Assembly (NCBI RefSeq): GCF_020921035.1
Contig: NC_063152.1
Span: 4,321,001-4,385,000 of the forward strand
Direction of reading: 5' to 3'
DNA length: 64,000 nt
Source of the DNA: Rhodamnia argentea
Lineage: Eukaryota; Streptophyta; Magnoliopsida; Myrtales; Myrtaceae
Part shown: one piece after another, positions 41,534 through 53,512 of the stretch
Position numbering within the stretch: position 1 is the first letter of the stretch
Layout: the number at the start of each line of letters is the position of its first letter
Translations under genes and position numbers: made by a program
The notes under the pieces: model-generated
The model's database searches: none
Told to the model about the DNA's origin: nothing
The model's input: the letters and a program-made list of their open reading frames with translations, nothing else

Positions 41534-44500
41534 ATGAACAAGAAGGGATTGGCCCTTTTCATGAGAGCCCGGATGAGACCCCGTGATTCCAGCAAGATCT
41601 CTCTCTCCCCTCTCGCCGTAATCACTTCCCAATCTTTCTCTCATGTCGAAGTCCTTTTGATGTTTCTTGGAACGTGCCTTGCAAAAGTTGGAACTTTTTC
41701 GTTGTTTCTTGTTCTTGTTTCGGGGTGATTTGAGAAGATGATGAAGCTGTTCTGTTTTGAATTGACTGCGCAGCAGGAGACATTGAACCGGGTGGCGCCT
41801 GATAATCAAGCAAATCAATCTGGTGGCAGGGGCATGGAGCCAGCTTCAGAGGAAGGAAATGAACAGACCCACTTCTCATGCCGAAACGAGAGGTTTTCCG
41901 TTAATTCTCTTTGGTTAAAGAAAATGAAGAAATGGTTTTGAGTCTTTTTTTTTGGAGCCCTCTTGGTGGGATAAGGTTCAGTTTTTGGTTGTCGTGGTCA
42001 TTGTCGAGTTCTTCAACCTGGTATGAAGAGATAATAGTGTTGTGATTTTTGCGGGCAGGCCGTTTGAGCTTGTGAAGGAGTCGATGCACTCGGCGATATC
42101 GATGAACAAAACAGAGGTTTTGGATGCTGTGCTCAATGATTTCACAGAGGTGGGATGAGTGGTTTGACTGATTCTTAATCAATTTGCGAGGCAATATACA
42201 GTTTATACTTATCTGGTTCTGACAGTGTCAAAGATGCAAAATGTAGGGTTATTTTAGCCTTTCTGGAGAAAGCCGGAAGGCATTGCTGCTTTCGCTTGCC
42301 AAAGAGTATGATCTTAATAGAGCACAAGTGCGGGAATTGATTAAGCAGTATCTCGGACTTGAGCTTCCAAAAGGTTAGCAATTTGGTTTGCATGCGTCTC
42401 TCAGTAATCATCTTTCTTGTATGTGCTCTTGTTGGAAATTAAGTGATGGTTTAGAACTTTGACATGTCAGCTGATGCAGCTGATGAGGGTAATGTCGGGG
42501 AGGAAAGCTCGCTTTCTGCTTTCTATCGATTAGAGAGAAACTTGAGACATGCTCTTAAGCCAATGTATGAAGTTCTTTTTGAGAGATTGAACACGCATCC
42601 TGGAGGGTTGAAGTTCTTGTCTATCCTTCGAGCTGATATTCTGTCGATTCTCGCGTAAGGTTATGGCTCATATTACGTAAATGATTTGTTTATGTATGGC
42701 CTGGACAACTTCTAAATTTCTGGTGAACTCGGTTCTTTTACATAGTTTAATTGATGTCTGTACTCTATTGAGCAGTAAAATAGCACTTTTTATTATTTAA
42801 ACTTTAAAATTTGTATATATCTTGAGGCACAGACATCTCCAGTTAAGGGGACAAGTGCTCCTGGCCTAATTGGGAGATCTGATTTTGATTGGTATAATCT
42901 TCATAAAAACAGAGAGGAAAACATACTGTCGTTGCGAGCACTGGATTCCTATTTGAAGGAAAAACTTGGCACTTGGCTTAGCCCTGCCGCTTTAGAGCTT
43001 CATCAAATCACATGGAATGATCCTGCTTCTTTGCTAGAAAAGATCGTGGCCTACGAGGTTTTTTCGTCTTATTCTATTCCTACCTCTGGAATGTGTGATA
43101 GTTAAGAGCCTTTCCAAGTTTTTTTTTTTGGGCTACAGGCTGTGCATCCTATCAGCAATCTTCTAGATCTTAAGAGACGGTTGGGCATTGGACGTCGTTG
43201 TTTTGGATATCTACATCCAGCAATACCTGGTTAGATCTTCAACAATTGGTTGCCTATCTTATCCTTTTTGCTGCACTTATTTACCAGTTGTGTTTTTTTG
43301 CTCATATTCCTTGGCGATTACAAAATTACAGCTAGCACTGAAAACTGTATAGGATTTCATAAGTTGGAATTTGCTTTGCTAACACTTTTGTGGCATTTCT
43401 CATTAGTTATGCACCATCAGCAATACAGATTAAAAAATTGCATTGCTTGACTACATTTTGATGCAATTATTGTATAGCTCTCTCCGCAGCTAGTTTTACG
43501 GGGCCATTCTAACAGTCAAACATTGTCAATTCAACCATCAAATGATATTTTATTTCTTAGGATCCTTGATTTGTTAATTAGTTGGTTGCAATGTACCTCT
43601 CCCTTGAGCCCCATTCCTCCAAAGCAATTTAGCATCGCTTACTTACATTTTGATGATCTCCAACTTCCAAATGCAATAACTTTGACAAGTGCATGAAATT
43701 TTGAATTTCTGGGTGTTGAGGCAGACTGGAGTGATCTCAGCGAGAATCTTTCCTCCTCCTCCTCTCTCTCTCTCTAAAATTATTTATAATGATAAAGTTA
43801 TTGCTCCTGCATGCGATCTTTTGCAGGAGAACCTCTCATATTCATTGAAGTTGCACTTTTGAAAAATGTGGCTCAGACAATACAGGTGGCATGTCTTAGA
43901 TGATGTGAATTTCCTTATTTTCTGAGATCTCTGTATTTACCTCTTTGATTGGATGACAGGAGGTTTTGTGGGATGATCCTCCCATACTTGAACATGAAGC
44001 AACATGCGCATTGTTTTACTCTATATCATCAACTCAGGTTGGCTTATCTGTTCCTGAGTTTTCACTAACAGGAAGCATGTGATTGTCAATATCCATACCT
44101 ATCAACAGGATTTAGTGGAGATATCATGTTCATCTCAATCCTGACCTTTGTAGCATGTATCCGGATTTATCTGGATGCCTGAACTTAACGATTGGGATCT
44201 GCCAATAGGAGTTATGGCTTTTCAGTCAACTGTAAACGACCATGATTCGAGTTTTTGCTATAAAACAAGAAAAGTCCGGAAGTAGGTAGGTTGAACCATA
44301 GCAGTTGGTGCCGGGGATTGACCAAGCAGCCGTGAGTCATGCATATGATAAAATACCACTATGGTGGTTCACTGAATATACTAGCATCAACTGTTCTATC
44401 ACCCAATTCAAAAGATGCTTTTACATGCCTAATAATATGCATACTCCGAAATGTTGCAGCCTGGTTTGACAGGGATCAACCTTGGAAAGTTTCTTATTAA

Positions 44501-47500
44501 ACGAGTTATTACACTGGTGAAAAAAGACATGCCTCAAATTTCGGTGAGTATTTCCAGTATCAGTTAGAACTTATAGATGTTTTCTATGAGAGTGTTTGCT
44601 TATTCTTCAATCTGTAGGACTGAGAAGTTGAATAACCAATGTTGTACTCTTTTACTTGGGTTTAATTGGCTTAGATAAGAAATGGTCAGTCGATTAATTC
44701 CATCTCTGTGTTACCTGTTATGTTTAAATTGTTTGGCCCCAATATTGAATTGCTGCAGTTTGTTTCTTCTCCATAATTTTCTGGCTTTTACAGTCTTTTG
44801 CGTGAGAAGTCATTTACCAATTCACATTAATCTGCTATAGCTAGAAACTATAGATACAAAGTTTATGAAGGTCTTTCACTGGCATTGGATAGGATAGGAA
44901 TTTCTTATTCATGATGGGTACAAGTCCAAGAAGTGGGTATAATGCTGTATATAGAGCTTTACTTGTTAGTAGACTGACACTAGGTGAGCTTGAGCCAGGT
45001 TTGAATCAATCGATGAGATAGTGCTAGAGTTCATGGGACACTTTTTGTACAGCCCCGAAACCATCTACATTCTGTAATCAAAAGTAGTTCTTTTCTTCTA
45101 ATTTAGACAGTTAAGAGTACCAACATCAGTTATTCGACATCTTCAATCGATCGACAAATAAAGTAACATTCCTGCAGAAAGCAGTTTTTAGCTAATTTCT
45201 TGAGGTTCATATCAGATAAATCCCTAATCGTAAGTGCTGAAAGTGGATTGATATTTTATTTTTCAAATATCCCTCTGAACAGTGCCACGCTAATGACCCT
45301 CAAAATAGCAAAGAAGAAGGATCTTGATTTTTAACCAATCCCTTTAGAACTAGAACTTCTTGAAAGATTTTGTCTCCCTTTGCTTCTCAGTTTGATCATT
45401 TTTTACCTCAAGATGTTTTGAACTACCTCGTGAAGCTTATTACTTTTCCATGTAGATATTTGCTACTCTCAGCCCAATCCCAGGCTACATGCAATGGCTC
45501 CTCTCTAAATTGGCATCTCAATTGAAGCTCGCCGAAACAGATGATGCCACACGTGCATCTGATCAATCTGGTTCATCATTCTGGGAGAATATACTTGAAC
45601 CAGAAGAGGAAAGGGCGCTCTTGAACTTGTCTGAGTGAGCCTTTTCTTTTACCCTATTGTAAGCTTTTAGTGCACTCATTTCTCAGTTCGTGAAACCTCA
45701 AGTGTAATCTCGTTAAGCTTCTGCTGATGCTTTTGCACGGATGATGAAACATCACGCTTCTGTCATCACCTAATTACATAAAGTACTGTTCTATCACCTA
45801 ATTACATAAAGTACTTCTGAAGCATGGTGTGTGGACTTGATCCATCGATTTTGTTGTACTATATCATACACATGGGTTGGTCTTAAGTATAGATTGTTCA
45901 TGTTTAAAGCAGCTTCAAGGAGCTTATCTCATGATTTATGTCCAATCAGTACTTTTTTATGCAATGGTAAATTGACCCAGAACTTGAGATATGACACTAT
46001 CAAACATTGCTTAATTAAGCAATGTTTGAATATGTGGGATCATTTGTTGTGATTAAGATTTCGATTCATCCTCTACTTAGTACTTGACATGTGCAACAGT
46101 AAAAGATTGAAACATTTAAACCTCGGAGTTCCTCCATGGTTAAATGACTTTTTGCCTCTTAATTGGAAATATTTAGTTAACTAGTCGATCATAGATCAGT
46201 GCTATATTTAAAAGATGAATGTTTTGGAAGCTTTATACGTTCTAGGGAGATCTCTTTTTCTGTTGGATAGCGTTGTTGTTTCTTGGTCCATCCTTGATAA
46301 AATTTAGTCAGTTTTTTTCTTTTTCATGAAATATTTTAGTTGCTTGTCTGATATTTTTTTCCTAAATCAACAGGTTATGGTTTGGTAATGTCCTTTTCAG
46401 AATAAATTGCTCGTCTTAGTCTTTTTATCCTCTCTGTTCATGATAATAAATTGTTGTGCACCACAAGATGAACTCTTTGGGTTGGGTTGCAGGGAATGCA
46501 AAGCAATGAAAAATGGCATGGAAGTGATGTTTAATTTGCTGACCACAAATAGCTATACATGGACCAACTCACCTGAAATGCTTTCAGTACTGAAGCCTCT
46601 GCTCATGCGGCTTTGTGCGAGGTATATTTTTCTTCTCTCCAGACTCGAGGATGTGGCTGGTGTTGTCATAAAATCAATTTTATGGTGGAAAACAAGATTA
46701 CATAATATTGTGAACAATAGTGATTTGCAAAAGGCAACAATCAGTCATTTTCTGGAATTGGTGAAGTGCAACTATCTGTCATTCAGTTTCATTTTCTGTG
46801 CAGATAGTTGTGGCATTTGCAGATAAAATTAATGAAAGTTGGTTGAATGACTGCAGGTACCTTTTGCAAGAGAAAAAGAGAGGCAAAGCATTAGACTCTG
46901 TGGCCAATTTTCACTTGCAAAATGGAGCGGTAAGTTGTTCAACTTATATCCTTAGTACAAGAGTTGAAACTTCTAAATGGTCTAGTAAAACAAGCATTCA
47001 AAATTTTCCATTAACTCGCTCTTTCCTTTTTTGTCATTAAACATGGAACAGATGGTTGAGAGAATAAATTGGATGGCAGATCGGTCCGAGAAAGGACTGC
47101 GTCAAAGTGGTGGGATTATGGTCAACTATGTGTATAGGTAATTGTCTCAAACCAATGTCCCTGAAACTTTTTGCGTCATAGTGCAGTTCAAGGATGAGGA
47201 AGCGTATCTGAGATACTTTCTCAGCGCCTGAAGAATATAACCAGGCTTCACTCCAGATTTTGCCTATGCCTAAGGGTGCGAGTGAGTCAAGCTACTTGTG
47301 AGCTACTCGTGCTCGACTTCGTCACCTATTTGAGATAGGCTCCATTTTCTTCGAGCTTGAGTAGCTTGTCAAGTCGAATTCAAGCTTAAAGATACCTGAC
47401 TTCAATTGGATAGCCAGCCTAGATAGAGTATCTCATGTTTTTATATGACATTCAATATACTTAGAATTTTGCTTTCTACTATGTAATTACCCTTCACCCG

Positions 47501-48135
47501 CTAATATAGTTTTAAACACAAGCAAAAATGGCGAGTGCTAGTATTCCGAGCCGAGTCAAGTAGTTCGATCAAGCTTAAAAGAACATAGAATATGTTGAGT
47601 TTTACATACTTAAAATCGAGTTGAGCCGAGTTGGGCTTGAGTATGTCAAGCTTTATATCGAGTTGAGTTCAAGGACGAAAAAAGGTACTAGATCGAGCTC
47701 AAGTCCGAGTAACTTGAGCTTGATTGAGTACTGTGTCGGCTTGGCTCGACTTGATTACACCCTCCTATGCCAGATGATAATAAACTGCATAAAGCGTAAA
47801 ACACAGCAAATAGGGTTGCACTTGTTTTTACCACTTCCAGTCATGTGTCGAGTTCAGTGTTTTTCATTTGGTCATCATTTTAAGAAAGGTGATGTGAAGT
47901 TATCAACTGCAGGCTGGAGAACATTGAGGAATATGCTCAGTCATATTTCAGTACAGGGCAAATACATTCCTCAGATGACATTCTTTACTATGTAAAGGTA
48001 GTATTCTTTTTCCTTGGACTACCATGTTCTCTGCATTTATCAGCACTGAGAGCTTGAGGTTTGCCAATAAGCTTTCCTCTTCCCTGTCTGCTTATTTTGT
48101 GGATCTGCTTTTGTCTATAGGGAGTAGAGGCATGA
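41534..48135 (+). CDS. MCD: Malonyl-CoA decarboxylase
   Basis: Sixteen exons (41534-41617, 41774-41892, 42059-42149, 42247-42373, 42471-42654, 42913-43057, 43139-43229, 43827-43885, 43960-44037, 44460-44543, 45456-45634, 46493-46621, 46857-46929, 47052-47137, 47913-47997, 48121-48135) give 542 codons. The enzyme converts malonyl-CoA to acetyl-CoA and CO2. The N-terminus MNKKGLALFMRARMRP is as recalled for the Arabidopsis protein. The helical N-domain includes KPMYEVLFERLNTHPGGLKF. The GNAT-like catalytic domain shows CFGYLHPAIPGEPLIFIEVA, FYSISSTQPGL, GINLGKFLIKRV and NFHLQNGAMVERINWMAD, where the His corresponds to the catalytic His of the animal enzyme. The C-terminus is not a peroxisomal SKL-type signal. 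Exons 1-2 and the 15-nt last exon are the least certain parts. The intron before exon 15 holds a hAT-like MITE. Confidence 0.92.
45764..45815. repeat. 23-bp direct duplication in an MCD intron
   Basis: ATCACCTAATTACATAAAGT followed by ACT occurs at 45764-45786 and again at 45793-45815, separated by six bases. A local tandem duplication in intron 11. Confidence 0.85.
47271..47763. mobile_element. Non-autonomous hAT-like element in MCD intron with perfect 8-bp target duplication
   Basis: The 493-bp element starts TAAGGGTGCGAGTGAGTCAAG. The complement of its end is AGGGTGTAATCAAGTCGAGCC. Together they form an imperfect terminal inverted repeat of about 21 bp. It is flanked by CCTATGCC at 47263-47270 and 47764-47771, a perfect 8-bp duplication diagnostic of hAT insertion. 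The interior is dense in short GAGTCAAGCT/CGAGCTTGAG words on both strands, the subterminal transposase-binding pattern of hAT elements. There is no transposase. It lies in the intron between exons 14 and 15 of MCD. Confidence 0.85.
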
Positions 48136-49248
48136 ATAGTGCAGCTGGGAAGGTTGCATGGTAATCCAAGTATTCCTCCATGAGAACGGAGTTGTTTTTG
48201 TGCGTCCTAGGGAGAACATGGGCGAGCTTAGTTATGCAAGAGGATTGCTCATCACAATCAACTCGCTGGTATGTTGGCAACATTTAACTTTGGAAGCAAT
48301 CCAGTAATCAAGGTGCTCTATTGTACTTCTCATTGTCTCCAAACCATTAATGGAGGTTTAAGATATGACCTTTTAAAGCATTTCTCCAGAAACTCGCAAT
48401 TGGACGAGAGAAGTCCATGAGTCATATTAATTACATATGAGAAGACAACACCTCATCCAATCAAGTTGACTTGAGTGGACAAAATGACGTTCTTCGGAAG
48501 CACCAAGGAATTTCTCGAGAAAACGGTTCCTTATGACAATCTATCTTCTAAAAGAGGAATTTCATGATTAAGAGACCGCAAAAAGTTCTGGGAATATCCA
48601 ACATTGGGAAGAATCTTCTTGCAAGTAACAAGATTCTTCCAAGTGGCCGTGTTACGTTTCTCCAAACAACGTTTTCATCATCTGATATTTGCTGCTCTTG
48701 GCAGATTCCTTTGGATGGTTCTTCAGAGTAGAAGCATCTCTTTTTATGTTGAGACAGGAACTTGATGTTTCTGCCCTCCATAGTACATTGTATTTCCGAG
48801 CTTGTGCTGTTGATATAGCTTTGTTAGTCTTTAGAAGTGTTGTTACATTCAGACAAGTTTGAGGTACTTAACAAGTACCATTTTAAGGTGACAGAGGCAT
48901 AGGGTATGATGAAATAGTAACCTCCAAGCTTTTCAAATCTAACTAGGACCGAACCGATTTCTCCATCAAAGACCTCGAATTGTTGCCAATCCTCCAAACT
49001 TCAAGAACTTTTATGCCGCTGATTCAATTGATACTTCAAATCGTCTCCAAATAACTTCACTGGTTTACCTCTTGGAAGCAGAAGTAGCTTGATCGGACTT
49101 TATCGTAGGAGAAAGGAAAGTATGAATCTTCATCTATTGATCTCCTTCTATGCGTAGTCGAAAATCGCTATACATATAGTACGATGGCGACGAACAGGAC
49201 CCTTTGTGTATGGCTGAAAAACACAAGTGAAATGGACCAGAAAACTGA
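48136..49248. other. Convergent region between MCD and RbcX genes
   Basis: Expected 3' untranslated sequence of both genes. A 77-codon minus-strand open frame (48548-48781) shows no recognisable domain. No gene is supported. Confidence 0.45.
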
Positions 49249-50416
49249 TCACTTCCCACTCTCAGTTTCCACATGATCCAACACGTACTCTCTCATGAGC
49301 CTTGTGTTAGCTTCATCCATCATCTGCCAATCCAACAATCACCAACCCATGAATCATCGAAATTGATCCGGCCTACAAAATGGGGAACTAATACATTCGA
49401 AGAAAATTGCCTTGCCTTGGAAGCTACTCGTTTCAGGTTATCCCACTCGAAATCTTGCTTGCAATATGCCGATCGAACCTGGAACATTGTCTTAGTCGAT
49501 TAGGTAAATGGTGAAATAGAATGGTGAAATAGAAAAAAAAACGAAAGGAAAGAAGAGAGAGAAGCGAATCGGCTTACCTCTAAAATGCGCAAAGCTTTGC
49601 AGTTCGGAAGACAAACCACCATCATTCACCAGAACCAAAGCTCAAGTCAAGTTCAATAGCAGAAGCAGGACAGACCAAAACACAGATGTACATTGCATCC
49701 GATGTTAGAATCATCGGTTTCCTAGAGTCTGAGCTAAATAACGTCGGCGGGAAGATAAATTTCCTTGACCGATTAATCTAGAGGGATCAAGAAAGAAACT
49801 AACCTAAGGCCTGGTGCCTTGAGGATTCCCTCATCAGCTCGGCGCAGAACTTGTCCCCGTCGTTCAAAGAGTGCCGGCTCAAAAACTCCGCCAGCTCGTT
49901 GTATGCTTCACGGTTATAGCTCTGCTCTGGGAAATCACCAGTAACAGATAAAATTGCCCCAAACATACATGGCGCTTCACAAAATTGCAACAGTACTTAA
50001 CAGGGAAAGCGTAGAATTCAGCAGTTCTGATAGTTTTAAAGTTCTTGAAAGTTCATAATTGCCTTAAAAACATGAACTTGGATTGACCCAACAAACCACT
50101 TATCCACGCCATTATCTTCACCAAGGTCCAGCAGAGACCAACATGCACATGCACTCGGTAGTTGTTACAACCCTCGAATTGAGCCGACACCATTGTTATT
50201 CTATCGAAAAACTAGAACAGGCGGAGTTCACCGATAAGACTATACATCATCAGTCAAAATTCTCATGCCTCAAGCTGGTAAAGCAAATAAAAAACGAAGA
50301 ACCTCAAGCTGCGCGCTGACGATCCTGACGGCAATATAAGTGAAGAACTTGTGCAGATGGTTCGCGGCTTTCTTCTCCGGCGATGCTTCTCCGAACCCTG
50401 CAACGCAAATCCATTG

Positions 50417-50469
<53 letters not shown>

Positions 50470-50634
50470 AGCAAACGTCTTACCGGCGACGTACATCTTC
50501 TGGCAACCGATGCGAGTGGGGCGAGAGCTGCAACGCTTGAAGAGCGATGAACCCGGGCGGGCTTCGTCTCCGTTGGATCTCGGAGAAAACAGGGAGAGAC
50601 TCCGAGAGAACGGGAGGATCGTGCAGGACTCCAT
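49249..50634 (-). CDS. RBCX1: Chloroplast RbcX, Rubisco assembly chaperone
   Basis: Six exons on the minus strand (50484-50634, 50303-50397, 49804-49921, 49578-49594, 49416-49478, 49249-49323) give 172 codons. The first ~45 residues are Ser/Arg-rich (MESCTILPFSRSLSLFSPRS), a plastid transit peptide. The mature all-helical chaperone shows MYVAGFGEASPEKKAANHLH, SYNREAYNEL, DGDKFCAELMRESSRH and ALRILEVRSAYC. RbcX dimers clamp the C-terminal peptide of the Rubisco large subunit and promote L8 assembly. Exon 4 is only 17 nt and the intron after exon 5 begins with GC instead of GT; both keep the frame. Intron 1 holds a long (GA)n run. The number 1 rests mainly on position next to MCD, as in Arabidopsis from memory. 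Confidence 0.9.
50421..50467. repeat. (GA)n microsatellite in RbcX intron 1
   Basis: About 23 GA units, a TC run on the transcribed strand, 17 bases from the exon 1 donor and 24 bases from the exon 2 acceptor. It occupies half of this 86-base intron. Confidence 0.92.
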
Positions 50635-51269
50635 GGATGGCCTGGAGTTCAAAAGCTTGGAACTTTTCGTTATCTTTAGCGAGTGATTTTGTGTTGGGAG
50701 TTGCCACTGCAAATATCTGCGGCGGCCTTTGCAAAAATATCTTCGAGTGCCCACGTGGAAAGTGCGCTTCCTTCTCGACACTTTCCATGTTATTTTCCAC
50801 GTTGCACGGGGACAAAATTGGACTAAGTAATAATTCGGTAATATTCTCAAGAAATTTAACACTTTTAATAAGAAAAATAATTGACATAAATAATCGCTAA
50901 ATTTTTGTTCAGTTTGCAATATAGCTCGTGAACTTTAGCTCAATGTATAATGTTGTTCCTAAGTTTTCAATTTATTTAATATGATATCCGAACTTTTCAT
51001 ATATGTTCAATTTAGACTTTTACGACCGATGAGTCTATAATTTTTTTCACTCTTTATGACTTATTTTCGGAAACTTCCCTAAAATATCAAGGGTCGGTGG
51101 AATTTTTGCGATGTATCTATTGTGCATCTCGCCTCACTTGTCCTTCAAAACGAACTTCGAAACCCATTGAAGTATAAGGCTTGTGGTCCTTTTGCTCAAT
51201 GCATCATCACTTTCCTTCGGCATTCATAATCGTTGTTCACAAAAAAATAAATTAAGACAAGGGTCTGTG
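50635..51269. other. RbcX upstream region
   Basis: Probable promoter and leader of RbcX. The AT-rich part beyond 50850 contains no supported gene. Confidence 0.45.
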
Positions 51270-51807
51270 AAAGCTATTAAAGATTAAACTAGAAGCTGGA
51301 CGAGAGATGGAGTTATGTATAATGCTGTTGGGGTGTTGCAGTCAAGAGAGAACTTACCGCCGCTACGATGGTCGGCTGGGGCAGCGTTTTTTGCATGATC
51401 AACAAAGTCTATCAGGAGAATTTTGAGAAATGCAGACAAACAAACTGAGAAATGCTGCACATTGTTTTGCGTATTTGCTCGGCACCGATACTCTACCATG
51501 GCATGTCTTGGCCTACATACGATTGACTGAGGAGGACACCACTTCTTCATCGCGCATATTCATCAAATTCCTCTTTCAGGAGCTGTCAGGCCATCTGGGG
51601 TTCGGTTTGCTTAATGAACGCCTGAATGATCCATGGATGCAGGACTGTTTCGAATCGATTTTCCCTATAGACAATCCAAAGAACACGAGATTCTCCATCA
51701 ACTTCCTCACATCCATTGGACTTGGCGGAATAACTGAGAACTTGCGTGAGTATTTGAAGAACATGCCGCGTCTCACCATGCAGCAGCAGCAGCAGCAAGC
51801 ACAGTGA
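51270..51807 (+). pseudogene. Broken fragment of splicing factor CWC22 (MA3 region)
   Basis: The sequence matches the C-terminal MA3 domain of CWC22/nucampholin. It reads KLEAGREMELCIMLL, CCSQERTY, CMINKVYQENFEKC, then TNKLRNAAHCFAYLLGTDTL, PWHVLAYIRLTEEDTTSS and ITENLREYLKNMPRL. It ends in a short Gln run before a stop. There is no intron across this stretch, where the parent gene would be expected to have them, so a retrocopy fragment is likely. Frame shifts lie near 51390 (one extra T in the QRF/CMIN junction) and near 51428, where a segment of about a dozen codons is missing. An open frame (51430-51807) survives but lacks the MIF4G half of the protein. Confidence 0.85.
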
Positions 51808-53508
51808 AGCTCAGATGATGACTCGGGAATTTAGAGCTCATCTTCATCTGAATGATCTAGAAGTGACAGGGATGGAAAACCCCGTAGATAGAGGACATAT
51901 CAGGGGATACATTTGTTTCGCTTGGGCTGATGGTGTGAATACTTATTAGGGGATACATGTTTGGGGATGATTGTAGAATTCCTCAACAAGTTCACATTTT
52001 TCCTTTTCTTTCTGACTGGCTAAGAGCTCAAGGAATCGAGTCAGGCTAGACAACTTACCATTACCTGGTCCGTCCGGATCCGGTTGTTCATCAGTTTTTG
52101 TGGGCTGGATTTACCTCTGTCATAAGGCACAAGTTGTCCCGAATTGCACTATAGTTTCTGGGATGAATTCATTTTCGGCATTTTCCTCATCCTTTCTTCC
52201 ATAAAACAACTTCTAAAAGGGACTATAGTCACGAACCTCTGACTTGAGCCACTGACCCAAAAAGGCATTCATTTTCTGAGGAAATACCATCCACATTGTA
52301 AGCCACCTCTTCACAATATTGGGGCGTAATGTCTCATCTTTCTGCAAGAACAGCAGAAATGGGGAAGTCCCTCGTGCTTAAAATCTATTCATTTTTTCTT
52401 CCCTTCATTGCTGGTTATGACTCCAGATTCTAATGGGGACGAGACATCTAGAGTCGCTCTCGCCCTCCCTATCTTATTGGAGGCGAAACCCTTAGCTTCA
52501 ACCTTCACGTCAGAAACAAAGCCGATATTATTCGCAGCCCGGCGGATCGCTTCCTCTGAAACCCATTCGAGTAGAGCCCATGAATTCGAACCCGAAAAGT
52601 GCAGGAGCTGAACTCATAGCAATGAGGAGGGTGTTTGGTTCCCATGACTTCAGCAATAACAGATGTTCTACCCCGTGTACATATCTTTCTACCCGTTTTT
52701 CATTTTTGATGGTTTGGAATCGTATCGAACCCAAGATTTGTTGTTCGTCAATCGGTACAAAGATTTAGATTTGTCCTTGTCACATTCTCTAATGAGCAAA
52801 ACATCACTTGGTGGAGTTGAATATAAGTAGAACAATTCATTTCGCACATCATGCGAGGCGAATAAAAACCAGATGCTCATCCTGTAGATAAATTCTGATT
52901 TTCCCGAACATTCAACGCTTTGACGGTCGGCCAAAACTGTAATGCATTTCTCATACTCCCATTCTAGTGATAGAAGAATCGTTTTATCAGATCCTTAACA
53001 CAATTAGCAAAAAAAAAAAATGTGGTGAACAAAATTAATCACGATGCGAAAAATTGCTGGGGAGGCCGCCTTTGATTTGTCCCACTTTATATTCTGACTG
53101 TCATGACATAAGTTGAAGGAATCTTCCAGGCCACCATAGGACCTAAATGTCTGAATCTATTCATACCGAAACAGGTTATTATTCTTCATAATGCATGCCA
53201 AGAAGATTGTTTTACAGAAATAATATAAAATATATGCATGATCTTGGACGGTATCAATCATCCCCCCGATTCCTGTTCTTGCGTTAAATATCAAATCCGA
53301 ACGGAGGATTAGAGCGGTTCAAACATCAGATTTCAGACCGAATCATCGACCAAGGTGACGACAAACATCACTCGACCTGCTGATCCTTGACCTTCTCTTT
53401 CCCCTGTAAGCCTTCATTGGCCACGAGTCAACTCATCCCAGCTCAGTGGACTCACCGGACGCAAATGCTACTGCTCCTCGAGCTCGAAGCTCCACTCGCT
53501 CCGCAAAG
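51808..53508. other. LysM receptor kinase upstream region
   Basis: No coding gene is supported. Short open frames near 52400-52930 overlap each other on both strands and carry no motif. The last few hundred bases are the likely promoter and leader, with a short upstream frame at 53465-53512. Confidence 0.45.
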
Positions 53509-53512
53509 ATGA
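53465..53512 (+). promoter_or_regulatory. Upstream ORF overlapping the LysM kinase start codon
   Basis: An ATG at 53465 opens a 15-residue Leu-rich frame ([15 protein letters not shown]). Its TGA overlaps the main start ATG at 53509 as ATGA. It is in a different frame from the receptor. If transcribed, it could damp translation or allow reinitiation. Confidence 0.45.

Noticed and set aside
47940-48058. MCD ending by read-through past exon 15 to a stop near 48058
   Set aside because: A good donor (AAAG|GTAGTA) and an acceptor at 48120 give a short in-frame last exon; the read-through tail is hydrophobic intron-like sequence. Still the less certain end of the model.
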